Shown: positions 37,445 to 46,340 of the stretch, piece after piece
Numbering within the stretch: position 1 is the stretch's first letter
How the letters are laid out: every line of letters begins with the position of its first letter
Source of the DNA: Helicobacter hepaticus ATCC 51449
GTDB lineage: Bacteria > Campylobacterota > Campylobacteria > Campylobacterales > Helicobacteraceae
Reading direction: 5' to 3'
DNA length: 64,000 nucleotides
NCBI RefSeq assembly: GCF_000007905.1
Contig: NC_004917.1
Coordinates: 930,001-994,000 of the forward strand
Notes under the pieces: model-generated
The model's input: the letters and a program-made list of their open reading frames with translations, nothing else
What the model was told of the DNA's origin: nothing
Database searches by the model: none
Position numbers and translations under genes: made by a program

Positions 37445-39682
37445 TTAAAATCTCGTGCCCATAGTAAATTCAAATCGTGATGTTCTATCACCGGGTTGAG
37501 GATTAATGGGTTGAGGGAATACAATCACAATAGGTCCAAAAGGGCTTATCCACTCTACTGCAGCACCCCACGAAGCACGAATAGTTTCGTCTAAACTCTG
37601 TATGCCTATCATACCATAATCAACAAAAAAAGCTAAACGCATTTGAGCTTTCTCTAAAATACCATAGCTTAACTCCACAGAATGTGTCATCATATAATTC
37701 CCACCAATACGAATCTCCCCAGTTGAGTTTCTAGGCGAAAGGGAGCTAACTTGATAACCTCTCACACTTGAAATCCCCCCCATATAAAATTTTGAAGTAA
37801 TGGGCACATAACCATTATTTATAATTGCCCCCGCTTGGGTTTTATAACGTGCAATCAAATCGATACCGACAAGCGATTTGAGATGATAATAAAGTGCCAT
37901 TTTGCCATAAAGTTTCGTATATTTCTCATCTCCACCAAGCCCTGCATATTCCACATACGCCGAGATAATTGCCCCGTTTTTAGGGAAATAATAATCATCG
38001 GTATTGTCAAAGTAAAGACTTGGGCTAATAGCAGATTTAATCGGTCTGTCAATACTAAGATACTCTTTATAAAGAGTTGCCAGACGAGCATCATAAAAAT
38101 CAAGGACTCTTGTTGTAGAGAGTGTATATCCAAGCGAGGCACGCAAAGTATTTGTGAGTAATTTCCCACCTGTAATTGAGCCTCCTGTGGTTTGCTCTCT
38201 ATAATCCCAATTCCAATACAAAGAATGAAATACACTAAAAGAAGTGCTGTATTTAGAATCAAGCACACGAGGATTACTTAGGGTAAGATTAACAAGTTGT
38301 CGGCGATAACTCCAATCCGCATACAACTGCCCACTCTGTCCTGTGCCAAAGAGGTTTCGCTCTCTTATAGAAGCATTTACCATTAATTTATCATAGCTTC
38401 CATAGCCCAAACCAAACATAAGCTCGCCCGTGCGCGCTTCCTCAACACTTACAAGCAAGTCCATAGAATCTTCACTTACCCTTCGCTCATCAATTTTAAC
38501 CTTACCAAAATAACCTAATCTTTTGAGTGCATTTTCAGACTCTTTTAAATCCGAGAGACTATAAGTATCGCCGGGTGCAAGAAGAATCTCGCGTCGTATA
38601 ATTCTATCTGCTGTGCGAGAATTACCTGAAATAAGCACATCATTAATTTTTACCTTTTGCCCTACTTGTATCAAATAAAGCACCTTTACTTCAGCATTTT
38701 GCGGGTCTTTGTCTAAATCCGGATTAACCCTCGCAAAAGCATAGCCTAAATCTGCAATTTTTTGGCGGATACTCTCTACATCTGCGCGCACTTCTTCAAT
38801 ATTAAAATATGTACCTTTTTTTACTTTAAGCACTTTGCGCAACTCTTTTTCTTCAATCACAGGGACGTGTAAGATAATCTTAATCTCTGATACTTTATAG
38901 CGCTCTCCTTCTTTAATTTTATAATATAAATTCGCACTATAATCATTAAAATTTGCATCTAAAAAAGCTTGGGAAACACTTGCATCTAAGAATCCTTTGC
39001 GCATATAGGCATCTTGGATTCTTGGGCTATCATATTCTAAGTCTGCAAGCTTAAGTTTTCCATCATTGCGCCCCCAAAGCCACCCCATAAACTGCTTTGC
39101 ACGATTAGCACTTAGCTCTTCAACCTCACTTACCTTAAGCTTCTCTCTGCCATCATACTCTGCTTTTTTGATGATAATATTTTCACCTTGATTGACATTA
39201 AAAGTAATTGCGTATGCCTTATCTTCACCTACTTGCGTTATATCTGCCTCTACTACTGTGCCATAATATCCTTGATACTCTAAAATTGTGCGTATAACAA
39301 GTTTAGCGCGATTAAGCTTTGTCTCATCATAGCTATCGCCCTTTTTTATGCCAATTTGTGAATATAATGTCTCTTTTTCTTGCTCGCTTCCATAACCTTT
39401 TATTTCAACACTTGCAACTTTAGGTTTTTGTTTAAAGTAAAAAGTCAAGATACCACCATTAAAATCCGCATAAATATCCTCAAAATACCCTTGTGAATAA
39501 AGTGATACTATTGCCTTATCTACTTTTGCAATATTTAAGCTTTCGCCTACTTTAATACCTATGATTTCATCAGCTAACACATTTGAAATTGAGCTTAAAC
39601 CCTCATATTTAATTGCACTAATATCCTTAGCATAAATAACATTGCAAAACAACAAAATAAGAGCGCAACAAATTTTTTTCAT
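37445..39682 (-). CDS. bamA: Outer membrane protein assembly factor BamA
   Basis: 745 residues. Signal peptide ending near IYA (residue 18), five POTRA repeats (about 20-345), then an outer-membrane beta-barrel with the loop-6 motif SSVRGYQVSSLSPR and a terminal F (TMGTRF). It inserts beta-barrel proteins into the outer membrane. It heads the mqnC/M16 unit. Confidence 0.95.
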   Translation of the reverse strand: MKKICCALILLFCNVIYAKDISAIKYEGLSSISNVLADEIIGIKVGESLNIAKVDKAIVSLYSQGYFEDIYADFNGGILTFYFKQKPKVASVEIKGYGSEQEKETLYSQIGIKKGDSYDETKLNRAKLVIRTILEYQGYYGTVVEADITQVGEDKAYAITFNVNQGENIIIKKAEYDGREKLKVSEVEELSANRAKQFMGWLWGRNDGKLKLADLEYDSPRIQDAYMRKGFLDASVSQAFLDANFNDYSANLYYKIKEGERYKVSEIKIILHVPVIEEKELRKVLKVKKGTYFNIEEVRADVESIRQKIADLGYAFARVNPDLDKDPQNAEVKVLYLIQVGQKVKINDVLISGNSRTADRIIRREILLAPGDTYSLSDLKESENALKRLGYFGKVKIDERRVSEDSMDLLVSVEEARTGELMFGLGYGSYDKLMVNASIRERNLFGTGQSGQLYADWSYRRQLVNLTLSNPRVLDSKYSTSFSVFHSLYWNWDYREQTTGGSITGGKLLTNTLRASLGYTLSTTRVLDFYDARLATLYKEYLSIDRPIKSAISPSLYFDNTDDYYFPKNGAIISAYVEYAGLGGDEKYTKLYGKMALYYHLKSLVGIDLIARYKTQAGAIINNGYVPITSKFYMGGISSVRGYQVSSLSPRNSTGEIRIGGNYMMTHSVELSYGILEKAQMRLAFFVDYGMIGIQSLDETIRASWGAAVEWISPFGPIVIVFPQPINPQPGDRTSRFEFTMGTRF

Positions 39683-39750
39683 TTAAGTCCCATTTGCTAA
39701 AAAAATAAAATTGTGATTATATTGAAATTTCTTAACAAGCCCATAGAGAA

Positions 39751-40599
39751 TCACAGGAATTTCTGCAATGTATTTGCTTGTGCCATAAATAACTCCAATC
39801 CTTCCCAATCTTCACGCTCAAGGAGCTCTTTTGCTTCATTAAACTTCGCTTGAAAGTATGCCATTGCTTCTAAAACATTTTCTTTATTTTGCTTAAATAC
39901 ATCTTTCCACATCAGCGGAGAACTTTTTGAAATTCTGCTCATTGAGCGAAAACCCCCACCAACTAATGCAAGAATCGTTTGGGGGTCCTCTTGGGCAAGT
40001 GTGGCATTTGCCAAAGCATAACTAATGATATGGGGCATATGTGAAATAAGCGCAATATGCTTATCGTGAGAATGAGCGTCCATTTTAAGAATCTTCATAC
40101 CAATGCCAATAAAAATATCTTTTGCTATTTCAGCTTGATACGCCCCACTTTGCTCTAAATCAGTAAGAATTACAATGTTATTTTTATATAACTCCCCAAA
40201 AGCAGCCTTTGGTCCAAAAAACTCTGTTCCACACATAGGATGTGCGCCTACAAAATGATGTCTTAACCACGAAGGAATATCAGAGAGAATCTGCACTTTT
40301 GCTCCACCTACATCAATGATTGTAGCATTCTCGCTTATATCTTGAGGCTTAATGCTTGAAATAAGCTCCACTATCCCATCAACAGGCACGCTCAAAAATA
40401 TCACATCACATTGCCAAATCTCATTTAATGGCACGCATTCATCAACCAACCCCAAATTTAGTGCTTGTTGAGAGTGCAGGGCATTTTTATCATATCCCAA
40501 GATTCTATTAATATGCTTATTTTGTATTTGCCCCACTTCTCTAAGAGCTAAACCCATAGAGCCGCCCATTAATCCTAATCCAATAATACCTATATTCAT
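39751..40599 (-). CDS. tyrA: Prephenate dehydrogenase
   Basis: 282 residues. Rossmann start IGIIGLGLMGGSMGLAL, then VDVIFLSVPVDGIVE-type segment, and AHPMCGTEFFGPKAA with the catalytic His region; LISHMPHIISYALAN follows. It makes 4-hydroxyphenylpyruvate for tyrosine. No ACT or chorismate-mutase domain is attached. AAGGGGAA precedes the ATG. It lies 27 bases after rsmE, so it is in that operon. Confidence 0.92.
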   Translation of the reverse strand: MNIGIIGLGLMGGSMGLALREVGQIQNKHINRILGYDKNALHSQQALNLGLVDECVPLNEIWQCDVIFLSVPVDGIVELISSIKPQDISENATIIDVGGAKVQILSDIPSWLRHHFVGAHPMCGTEFFGPKAAFGELYKNNIVILTDLEQSGAYQAEIAKDIFIGIGMKILKMDAHSHDKHIALISHMPHIISYALANATLAQEDPQTILALVGGGFRSMSRISKSSPLMWKDVFKQNKENVLEAMAYFQAKFNEAKELLEREDWEGLELFMAQANTLQKFL

Positions 40600-40626
40600 C
40601 GCTTCCCCTTCTTTAAATAATTAACT

Positions 40627-41337
40627 TTATCTATAGTTCCACATTTTAGCTATGCTCGCAATAAATACACTTGCGCTTTCACTTCGTAAGATAAGTGTAT
40701 CATTTAAAGTTATAATTTTTGCAAATCTCTCACGTTCTTTTGTGCTAAAACCTCCTTCTGCGCCAACCATTATGCGCACAAGATGTTTCTCTTTGCCTAT
40801 TTTAGAGTGATTTTGACAAGGTGTAAAATTGCATATATCTACGCCACCAAAATCAAAAGCATAAAAATCTGTATATTCTTCACAGATTCTATGAAAATTT
40901 TTATACAACTCAAGTTCCATTAAATCACTTCTTCCACATTGCTGACAAGATTGAATAAGAATCTTTTCCATACGCGGTAGAGAAAGCTTAAAATGCCCTT
41001 GTGAAAATGCTGCATAAAAAAAGCTAATGCGCGATACACCAAGCTCATTAAGCATAGGAAGCGTTTTTTCAATAATCTTTGGCTCAATAATTGCCCACAA
41101 TAAATGCAAATGACTTTTTATATTGCTCGGAGCATTTTGACTCGCTTGTAAGCGCAATGTTAATGCCTTTTTGTCTATTTCGCTTAATTCATAAGTATAA
41201 AGATTATCATCATTTAGATTGCGCAAGGCAAGGGTTTCTCCAAGTTGAACGCGCCGCACTTTCATAAGATAATTCACATTTTCATCATTCACGCTTACAA
41301 GAGGATTCCCAGCATCTTTATGATACAAAAACTGCAT
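40627..41337 (-). CDS. rsmE: 16S rRNA m3U1498 methyltransferase
   Basis: 236 residues of the SPOUT class. N-terminal PUA-like part (1-70) and a knotted methyltransferase with LLWAIIEPKIIEKTLPMLNELGV, QSCQQCGRSDL, IMVGAEGGFSTKERERF and LRSESASVFIASI. The ATG directly touches the stop of the upstream membrane gene (TGAATG), so translation is coupled. Confidence 0.92.
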   Translation of the reverse strand: MQFLYHKDAGNPLVSVNDENVNYLMKVRRVQLGETLALRNLNDDNLYTYELSEIDKKALTLRLQASQNAPSNIKSHLHLLWAIIEPKIIEKTLPMLNELGVSRISFFYAAFSQGHFKLSLPRMEKILIQSCQQCGRSDLMELELYKNFHRICEEYTDFYAFDFGGVDICNFTPCQNHSKIGKEKHLVRIMVGAEGGFSTKERERFAKIITLNDTLILRSESASVFIASIAKMWNYR

Positions 41338-41766
41338 TCACGCCAGCCAAAAAAGCAAAATAAAAAAGAGTAGGTCCATTATATAGAGTATTTTGCAAAA
41401 TTTCACATAACCTTTCATTGCCTCAAGATTTGTCCGCCGTGCAACTTTGAGAATCTTAATCCGATAAATCTCGCCAATTAAAACAAAAATACAAAAAGTT
41501 ATCATTGCAATAATCTTAAGCGAAAGCTCAAGATTCCCAAATATCCAAATATTTATACCGCTTAAAACACTCACAGAGAGTAAGAAAAAAATAATGGGGG
41601 CAATAAACCAAATTTTTTTATTCATTGCTACAAGATTTTTAGAACCAAAAAATAATACCAAAAGATTAAGTACGAAAGGAAGCGCGAAAAATCCAGCAAA
41701 AATCTTATGATAAAGCACTAAATCCATAAAAGTATCGTGTAAGATAAGAGAATCAAATTCCTGCAT
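41338..41766 (-). CDS. Conserved membrane protein, about four helices
   Basis: 142 residues with hydrophobic segments at about 15-40, 50-70, 80-100 and 120-141. A single His in YHKIFAGFFALPFVLNLL could bind haem, as in CopD-like or cytochrome-b-like proteins, but the pattern is weak. AAAGGAGG before the ATG. It lies between rsmE and the divergent hemH gene, in the same place as a hypothetical gene next to hemH in H. pylori. Function unknown. Confidence 0.65.
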   Translation of the reverse strand: MQEFDSLILHDTFMDLVLYHKIFAGFFALPFVLNLLVLFFGSKNLVAMNKKIWFIAPIIFFLLSVSVLSGINIWIFGNLELSLKIIAMITFCIFVLIGEIYRIKILKVARRTNLEAMKGYVKFCKILYIMDLLFFILLFWLA

Positions 41767-41852
41767 ATTTCCTCCTTTAATTAACTTTAATTAACTTTTG
41801 TAGTTTATTATCACTTAAAATCTTTAACCTCACTATTAAAAAAGGATTTTCC

Positions 41853-42818
41853 ATCAAATCGCAGGCTGTTGTTTTACTCAATATGGGCTCTCCAAATAGC
41901 CTTTTTGAGGTAGAAAGTTTTTTAAAAAATATGTTTAATGACCCTCTAATTTTGGGGATAAAAAATACCTTTGCACGTAAAATGCTGGCAAGTTTCATTA
42001 CCCATAGTCGCGTTGAAGAAACTAAAAAAAATTATCAAGCCATTGGTGGCAAATCACCTCTCACAGCTCACACTTTAAATCTTACAAATAAACTCAATGA
42101 ACTTGATTGTAAGCGATTTTATACTTATGCAATGCGCTATACACCGCCATTTGCATATCAAGTATTAGAGGATATAAAAACACAAGGTATACAATCCGTA
42201 GTGCTTTTTAGCCTTTATCCGCAATTTTCTTATTCTACTATTGCCTCCTCGCTTATTGATGCCAAAGCAGCTCTACAAAAACTTGCATTTACACCCACAC
42301 TCTATGAAATATCCTCTTATCACACTCACCCAGATTACATAAGCTGTATTATAGAGCGCATTAAAGAATCTTTAGGTGCAGATAATCCAAATGAATTTGT
42401 GCTTTTGCTCTCTGCTCACAGCCTCCCACAATCACGTATAGATGAGGGTGACCCTTATCAAAAACAATGTGAAGAAAACAAAGAAGTCATACAAAAGGCA
42501 CTTGAGAGTGAAGGGATTGTCTTTAAAAAGATTGCACTTGCCTATCAATCTAAAGTGGGTCGTATGAAATGGATTGGACCAAGCACAAAAGAGACTATTA
42601 CCAAATATAAAAAACATAAGATGATTATTTTCCCTCTCTCTTTCACACTTGATAATTCCGAAACAGAATACGAATTAAAGATACTCTACGCCTCCCTTGC
42701 AAAAGAGCTAAATGTTCCTCAATATCGTGTTTGTAGCTGCTTTAATGATAATGAAAGATTCGCTAAAAGTATTATGAACATACTTGAAGAACATCTTCGC
42801 GGCAAAGCAGAAGTGTAG
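41853..42818 (+). CDS. hemH: Ferrochelatase, probable AUC start
   Basis: Inserts iron into protoporphyrin IX, the last step of haem synthesis. Family marks: FLKNMFNDPLILG, GGKSPLT, RFYTYAMRYTPPF, LLSAHSLPQSRIDEGDPY with the iron-binding His, and PLSFTLDNSETEYEL with the Glu. The first ATG (41883) lies inside the conserved N-terminal strand; homologous residues AVVLLNMG begin before it. The frame is open from 41781 but has no ATG, GTG or TTG upstream. ATC at 41853 has AAAGGA six bases ahead and gives the natural start KSQAVVLLNMG. So either AUC initiation or a mutated ATG is likely. 321 residues from 41853. The thioredoxin-like and ccsBA genes follow. Confidence 0.88.
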   Translation: MKSQAVVLLNMGSPNSLFEVESFLKNMFNDPLILGIKNTFARKMLASFITHSRVEETKKNYQAIGGKSPLTAHTLNLTNKLNELDCKRFYTYAMRYTPPFAYQVLEDIKTQGIQSVVLFSLYPQFSYSTIASSLIDAKAALQKLAFTPTLYEISSYHTHPDYISCIIERIKESLGADNPNEFVLLLSAHSLPQSRIDEGDPYQKQCEENKEVIQKALESEGIVFKKIALAYQSKVGRMKWIGPSTKETITKYKKHKMIIFPLSFTLDNSETEYELKILYASLAKELNVPQYRVCSCFNDNERFAKSIMNILEEHLRGKAEV

Positions 42819-42843
42819 CCATAAGGTTAAGGAGTAAAACAAA

Positions 42844-43464
42844 ATGAATAAACTATGGATGCTATGTGCGATTATTTATGCAATGATGATAAGTTTTGGT
42901 TGTAATGATGATAATGAAGTGAGAATCTCTCAAGGTGCAGCCTTAAATGAAAAGCACATAGAGCAAGCTGAAAACCTAGATAAAGAGAGTTATGCGGGAT
43001 TAGAAGATGTCTTTTTAGATACAAAAACTATTCAAGGGCAAGAGGGTAAAATCACTCTGCTTATTTTTGGCAAAAATCACTGCACATATTGTGATAAGCT
43101 TAAAGATGATATTAAAAATAACACATCTCTTAAAAGTATTCTCCAATCGCATTTTTTGCCCTATTATATTAACATTAGCTACACAAAAAATCATCACTTG
43201 CAATTTCAAAATGCACCAGAATCTACACTCTCAACCTCTACGCTTATAGAAACTTACGTGAAATCTCCTATGCGTCCTACTCCTACACTTATATTTCTTG
43301 CTCCCACAGGAGAAGTTATTTATGAATTACCCGGCTATCTTCCAAGCAAAGAACTCTCTGCTCTTTTAAAATATATGCAAAGTCAAAAATGGAAAGGAAA
43401 AGACAAAGATACAATCTCACTTGAAATTAATGAATCTCTTAGAAATGCTTTTATAGATTTATGA
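42844..43464 (+). CDS. Thioredoxin-fold lipoprotein for cytochrome c maturation
   Basis: 206 residues. Lipoprotein signal with ISFGC (Cys 20), then a thioredoxin-fold domain with the redox pair C80-T-Y-C83 (GKNHCTYCDKL) and the cis-proline loop MRPTPTLIF. It should sit on the periplasmic side of the inner membrane and reduce apocytochrome c cysteines for the CcsBA synthase encoded 11 bases downstream; the same pairing exists in H. pylori. AAGGAG precedes the ATG. Confidence 0.85.
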   Translation: MNKLWMLCAIIYAMMISFGCNDDNEVRISQGAALNEKHIEQAENLDKESYAGLEDVFLDTKTIQGQEGKITLLIFGKNHCTYCDKLKDDIKNNTSLKSILQSHFLPYYINISYTKNHHLQFQNAPESTLSTSTLIETYVKSPMRPTPTLIFLAPTGEVIYELPGYLPSKELSALLKYMQSQKWKGKDKDTISLEINESLRNAFIDL

Positions 43465-43475
43465 AGGAGTGAAAA

Positions 43476-46286
43476 ATGATGAATATAATTAAAACACTTT
43501 TTTGTTCAATGAAGATGGTTCTTTTGCTCATAGGCATATATGCCACAGCTTGTGGCATAGCAACATTTATTGAAAAATATGAGGGCACACTTGCAGCTCG
43601 TTTATGGGTATATGACGCATTTTGGTTTGAGATATTACATATTTGGCTTGTAGCTTGTCTCATTGGCTGTTTTATCACTTCAAAAGCGTGGCAGAGAAAA
43701 AAATATGCTTCATTGCTCTTGCACGCCTCTTTTATCGTTATCATCATTGGTGCGGGTATTACTCGTTATTATGGGTTTGAGGGCTTAATGAATTTGCGTG
43801 AGGGACAAAGCGTGAATTTTATTTCTACAAATACCCATTATATTTTTATCCAAATCAAAAATCCTCAAGGCGATGTAGAATCTGTAAGGATTCCCACTTA
43901 TATTGATGAGAAAGTCAATCATAAAATCAATCAACATTTAACATTTTTTGGCAAACCTTTGACATTGCATACAGAAGAATTTACAGCAAAACAAGTAAAT
44001 ATGTCTGAACTTTTTATACTCAATGCGAGTATTGATTTTTTAGGAAAAAATGAGAAAACACTTATTATGCGCGATGGGAATAATGCACCTACAAAAGAAA
44101 ACATTACTATGCTTGAAATTGAAGGCTATAAGATATTTCTTGCGTGGGGCATAGATAATATTGCCCTCCCCTTTAGTATAAAACTTAAAAAATTTGAACT
44201 TGAGCGATACCCGGGTTCAAACTCTCCTGCCTCATATACTTCGGAAGTAGAAGTGCTAGATGGGCAAAATCCTCCCTTGCCTTTTAGAATCTTTATGAAT
44301 AATGTATTAGACTATGGTGGTTATCGCTTTTTTCAATCCTCTTATCACCCTGATGAAAAAGGCTCTATTCTCTCTGTTAATAATGACCCGGGCAAAACAC
44401 CTACATACATAGGCTATGCTATGCTTATACTTGGCGTGATTTGGCTACTTTTTGATAAAAACGGACGATTTGCCACACTTGGTAGATTCTTAAAAACACA
44501 AAAGTTTTTCTCACTTATGCTTTGTAGTGCACTTTGTTATGCTTTGAGTAGCCCACAAATAGCTTATGCCTCAACACAATCACAAACTGACTTCCAGCCT
44601 TTATCTGAAAATGAAATACCACCTTTACAAGATATCCCCTCTATGATAAAGGCATTGGCGGATACTTCAAGCCTCACAAATGATTTTGATAGAATCCTCG
44701 TTCAAGATTTTGGTGGGCGTATAAAGCCTATGCACACCCTTGCCAATGAGTATATTCATAAATTGACTCAACAAAGAACATTTAAAGGGCTCAATCCTTC
44801 ACAAGTTTTCTTAGGTATGCTCTTTTATCCACAAGAATGGCAAAGTATCCAAATGATAGCCACCAAAAGTCCAAAGCTCCGCCAGATTCTAGGATTAGAC
44901 GAAAATCAAAAACATATTGCTTATATTGATGTTTTTACGCCTCAAGGACAATATATTCTCCAAAACTATGTTGAAGCCGCAAACCTCAAAAGCCCATCTT
45001 TGCGCGATACTTTTGAAAAAGATGTAATAAGCGTAGATGAGCGCATTAATTATGCTTTCCTTATTTACACAGGGCAGGTGCTTAGAATTTTCCCCGATAA
45101 CAAATCTCCTAATAACCAATGGCTCTACCCACTTCAAGCCATAAGCAGTGCTGTGGCACAAGATGATACAAAAAAAGCAAAAGAGTTAATGCAAATTTAT
45201 AAAAAATTCGCTCAAGGTATGCAACAAGGAATAAATACCCATAATTGGCAAGAAGCCGCTCAAGCAACACGAGACATTCGCACATTTCAACAAAACAATG
45301 GTGGCTCTTTACTTATTTCGCCTGCAAAGGTAGATTCTGAAATTTGGCTTAATCTTTATAATCCATTTTATCAGCTCACCTATCCTTATATCTTCATAAG
45401 CATTGTGCTTTTTATCATTGTGCTTGTAGGAATTCTCAAAAATACTCCTACACGTCCGCTTATTCACAAAGTATTTTATATTCTTTTGTTTGCGCTTTTT
45501 ATTTTGCATACTTGCGGATTGGGATTGCGATGGTATGTAAGCGAACACGCCCCTTGGAGTAATGCCTATGAATCTATGCTTTATATTGCGTGGGCAGCAA
45601 TTCTCTCTGGTGTAGTATTTTTTAGGCGCTCAAATCTTGCATTATGCGCCTCAAGCTTTTTGGCAGGAATGACTCTCTTTGTGGCTAATCTTGGTGATAT
45701 GGACCCACAAATTGGGAATCTTATGCCCGTGCTTAAATCTTATTGGCTCAACATTCACGTCTCCGTCATCACTGCAAGTTATGGATTCTTAGGTTTATGC
45801 TTTATGCTTGGACTTATCACACTCATTATGTTTTTGTTACGAAATGAAAAAAGATCTCAAGTGGATTGCTCAATCCTCTCTTTAAGCGCATTGAATGAAA
45901 TGAGTATGATTTTGGGCTTATTTTTGCTAAGTGTAGGGAACTTCCTTGGTGGCATTTGGGCTAATGAATCTTGGGGCAGATATTGGGGCTGGGATTCTAA
46001 AGAAACTTGGGCACTTATTAGTATTGGTGTATATGCAATTATCTTACACTTGCGCTTTGTTGTGCCTAAAAACTTTCCTTTTATCTTTGCAAGCGCGTCT
46101 GTAATAGGCTTTTTCTCAGTGCTAATGACCTATTTTGGAGTGAATTATTATCTCACAGGTATGCACAGCTATGCCGCAGGAGAAGCGGAGCCTGTGCCTT
46201 TATGGGTAGAACTTATGGTAGCAGGGATTATACTGCTCATAATTATCGCAAGTAGAAAAAGAGTGCTTGATATGCCCCATTTATAA
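43476..46286 (+). CDS. ccsBA: Cytochrome c haem lyase CcsBA (fused ResB-CcsA)
   Basis: 936 residues. The N-terminal third is ResB-like (membrane helices near 5-30, 50-75, 85-105 and a large periplasmic loop); the C-terminal half is CcsA-like with multiple helices and the haem-handling WGRYWGWDSKETWALI motif. HVSVITASYGFLG and LHTCGLGLRWYVSEHAPW hold conserved periplasmic histidines. It moves haem across the inner membrane and attaches it to CxxCH sites, such as those of the cytochrome c1 encoded at 51.4 kb. AAGGAG precedes ATG 43476. Confidence 0.95.
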   Translation: MMNIIKTLFCSMKMVLLLIGIYATACGIATFIEKYEGTLAARLWVYDAFWFEILHIWLVACLIGCFITSKAWQRKKYASLLLHASFIVIIIGAGITRYYGFEGLMNLREGQSVNFISTNTHYIFIQIKNPQGDVESVRIPTYIDEKVNHKINQHLTFFGKPLTLHTEEFTAKQVNMSELFILNASIDFLGKNEKTLIMRDGNNAPTKENITMLEIEGYKIFLAWGIDNIALPFSIKLKKFELERYPGSNSPASYTSEVEVLDGQNPPLPFRIFMNNVLDYGGYRFFQSSYHPDEKGSILSVNNDPGKTPTYIGYAMLILGVIWLLFDKNGRFATLGRFLKTQKFFSLMLCSALCYALSSPQIAYASTQSQTDFQPLSENEIPPLQDIPSMIKALADTSSLTNDFDRILVQDFGGRIKPMHTLANEYIHKLTQQRTFKGLNPSQVFLGMLFYPQEWQSIQMIATKSPKLRQILGLDENQKHIAYIDVFTPQGQYILQNYVEAANLKSPSLRDTFEKDVISVDERINYAFLIYTGQVLRIFPDNKSPNNQWLYPLQAISSAVAQDDTKKAKELMQIYKKFAQGMQQGINTHNWQEAAQATRDIRTFQQNNGGSLLISPAKVDSEIWLNLYNPFYQLTYPYIFISIVLFIIVLVGILKNTPTRPLIHKVFYILLFALFILHTCGLGLRWYVSEHAPWSNAYESMLYIAWAAILSGVVFFRRSNLALCASSFLAGMTLFVANLGDMDPQIGNLMPVLKSYWLNIHVSVITASYGFLGLCFMLGLITLIMFLLRNEKRSQVDCSILSLSALNEMSMILGLFLLSVGNFLGGIWANESWGRYWGWDSKETWALISIGVYAIILHLRFVVPKNFPFIFASASVIGFFSVLMTYFGVNYYLTGMHSYAAGEAEPVPLWVELMVAGIILLIIIASRKRVLDMPHL

Positions 46287-46340
46287 TTTTTTTTTATAAT
46301 TTTACAAATTTGTATCACCATTGATAAAGGGGGAAAATAA

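Noticed and set aside
41781-41852. Tandem TTAATTAAC copies before hemH
   Set aside because: Two copies only, in AT-rich DNA; no evidence for a role.
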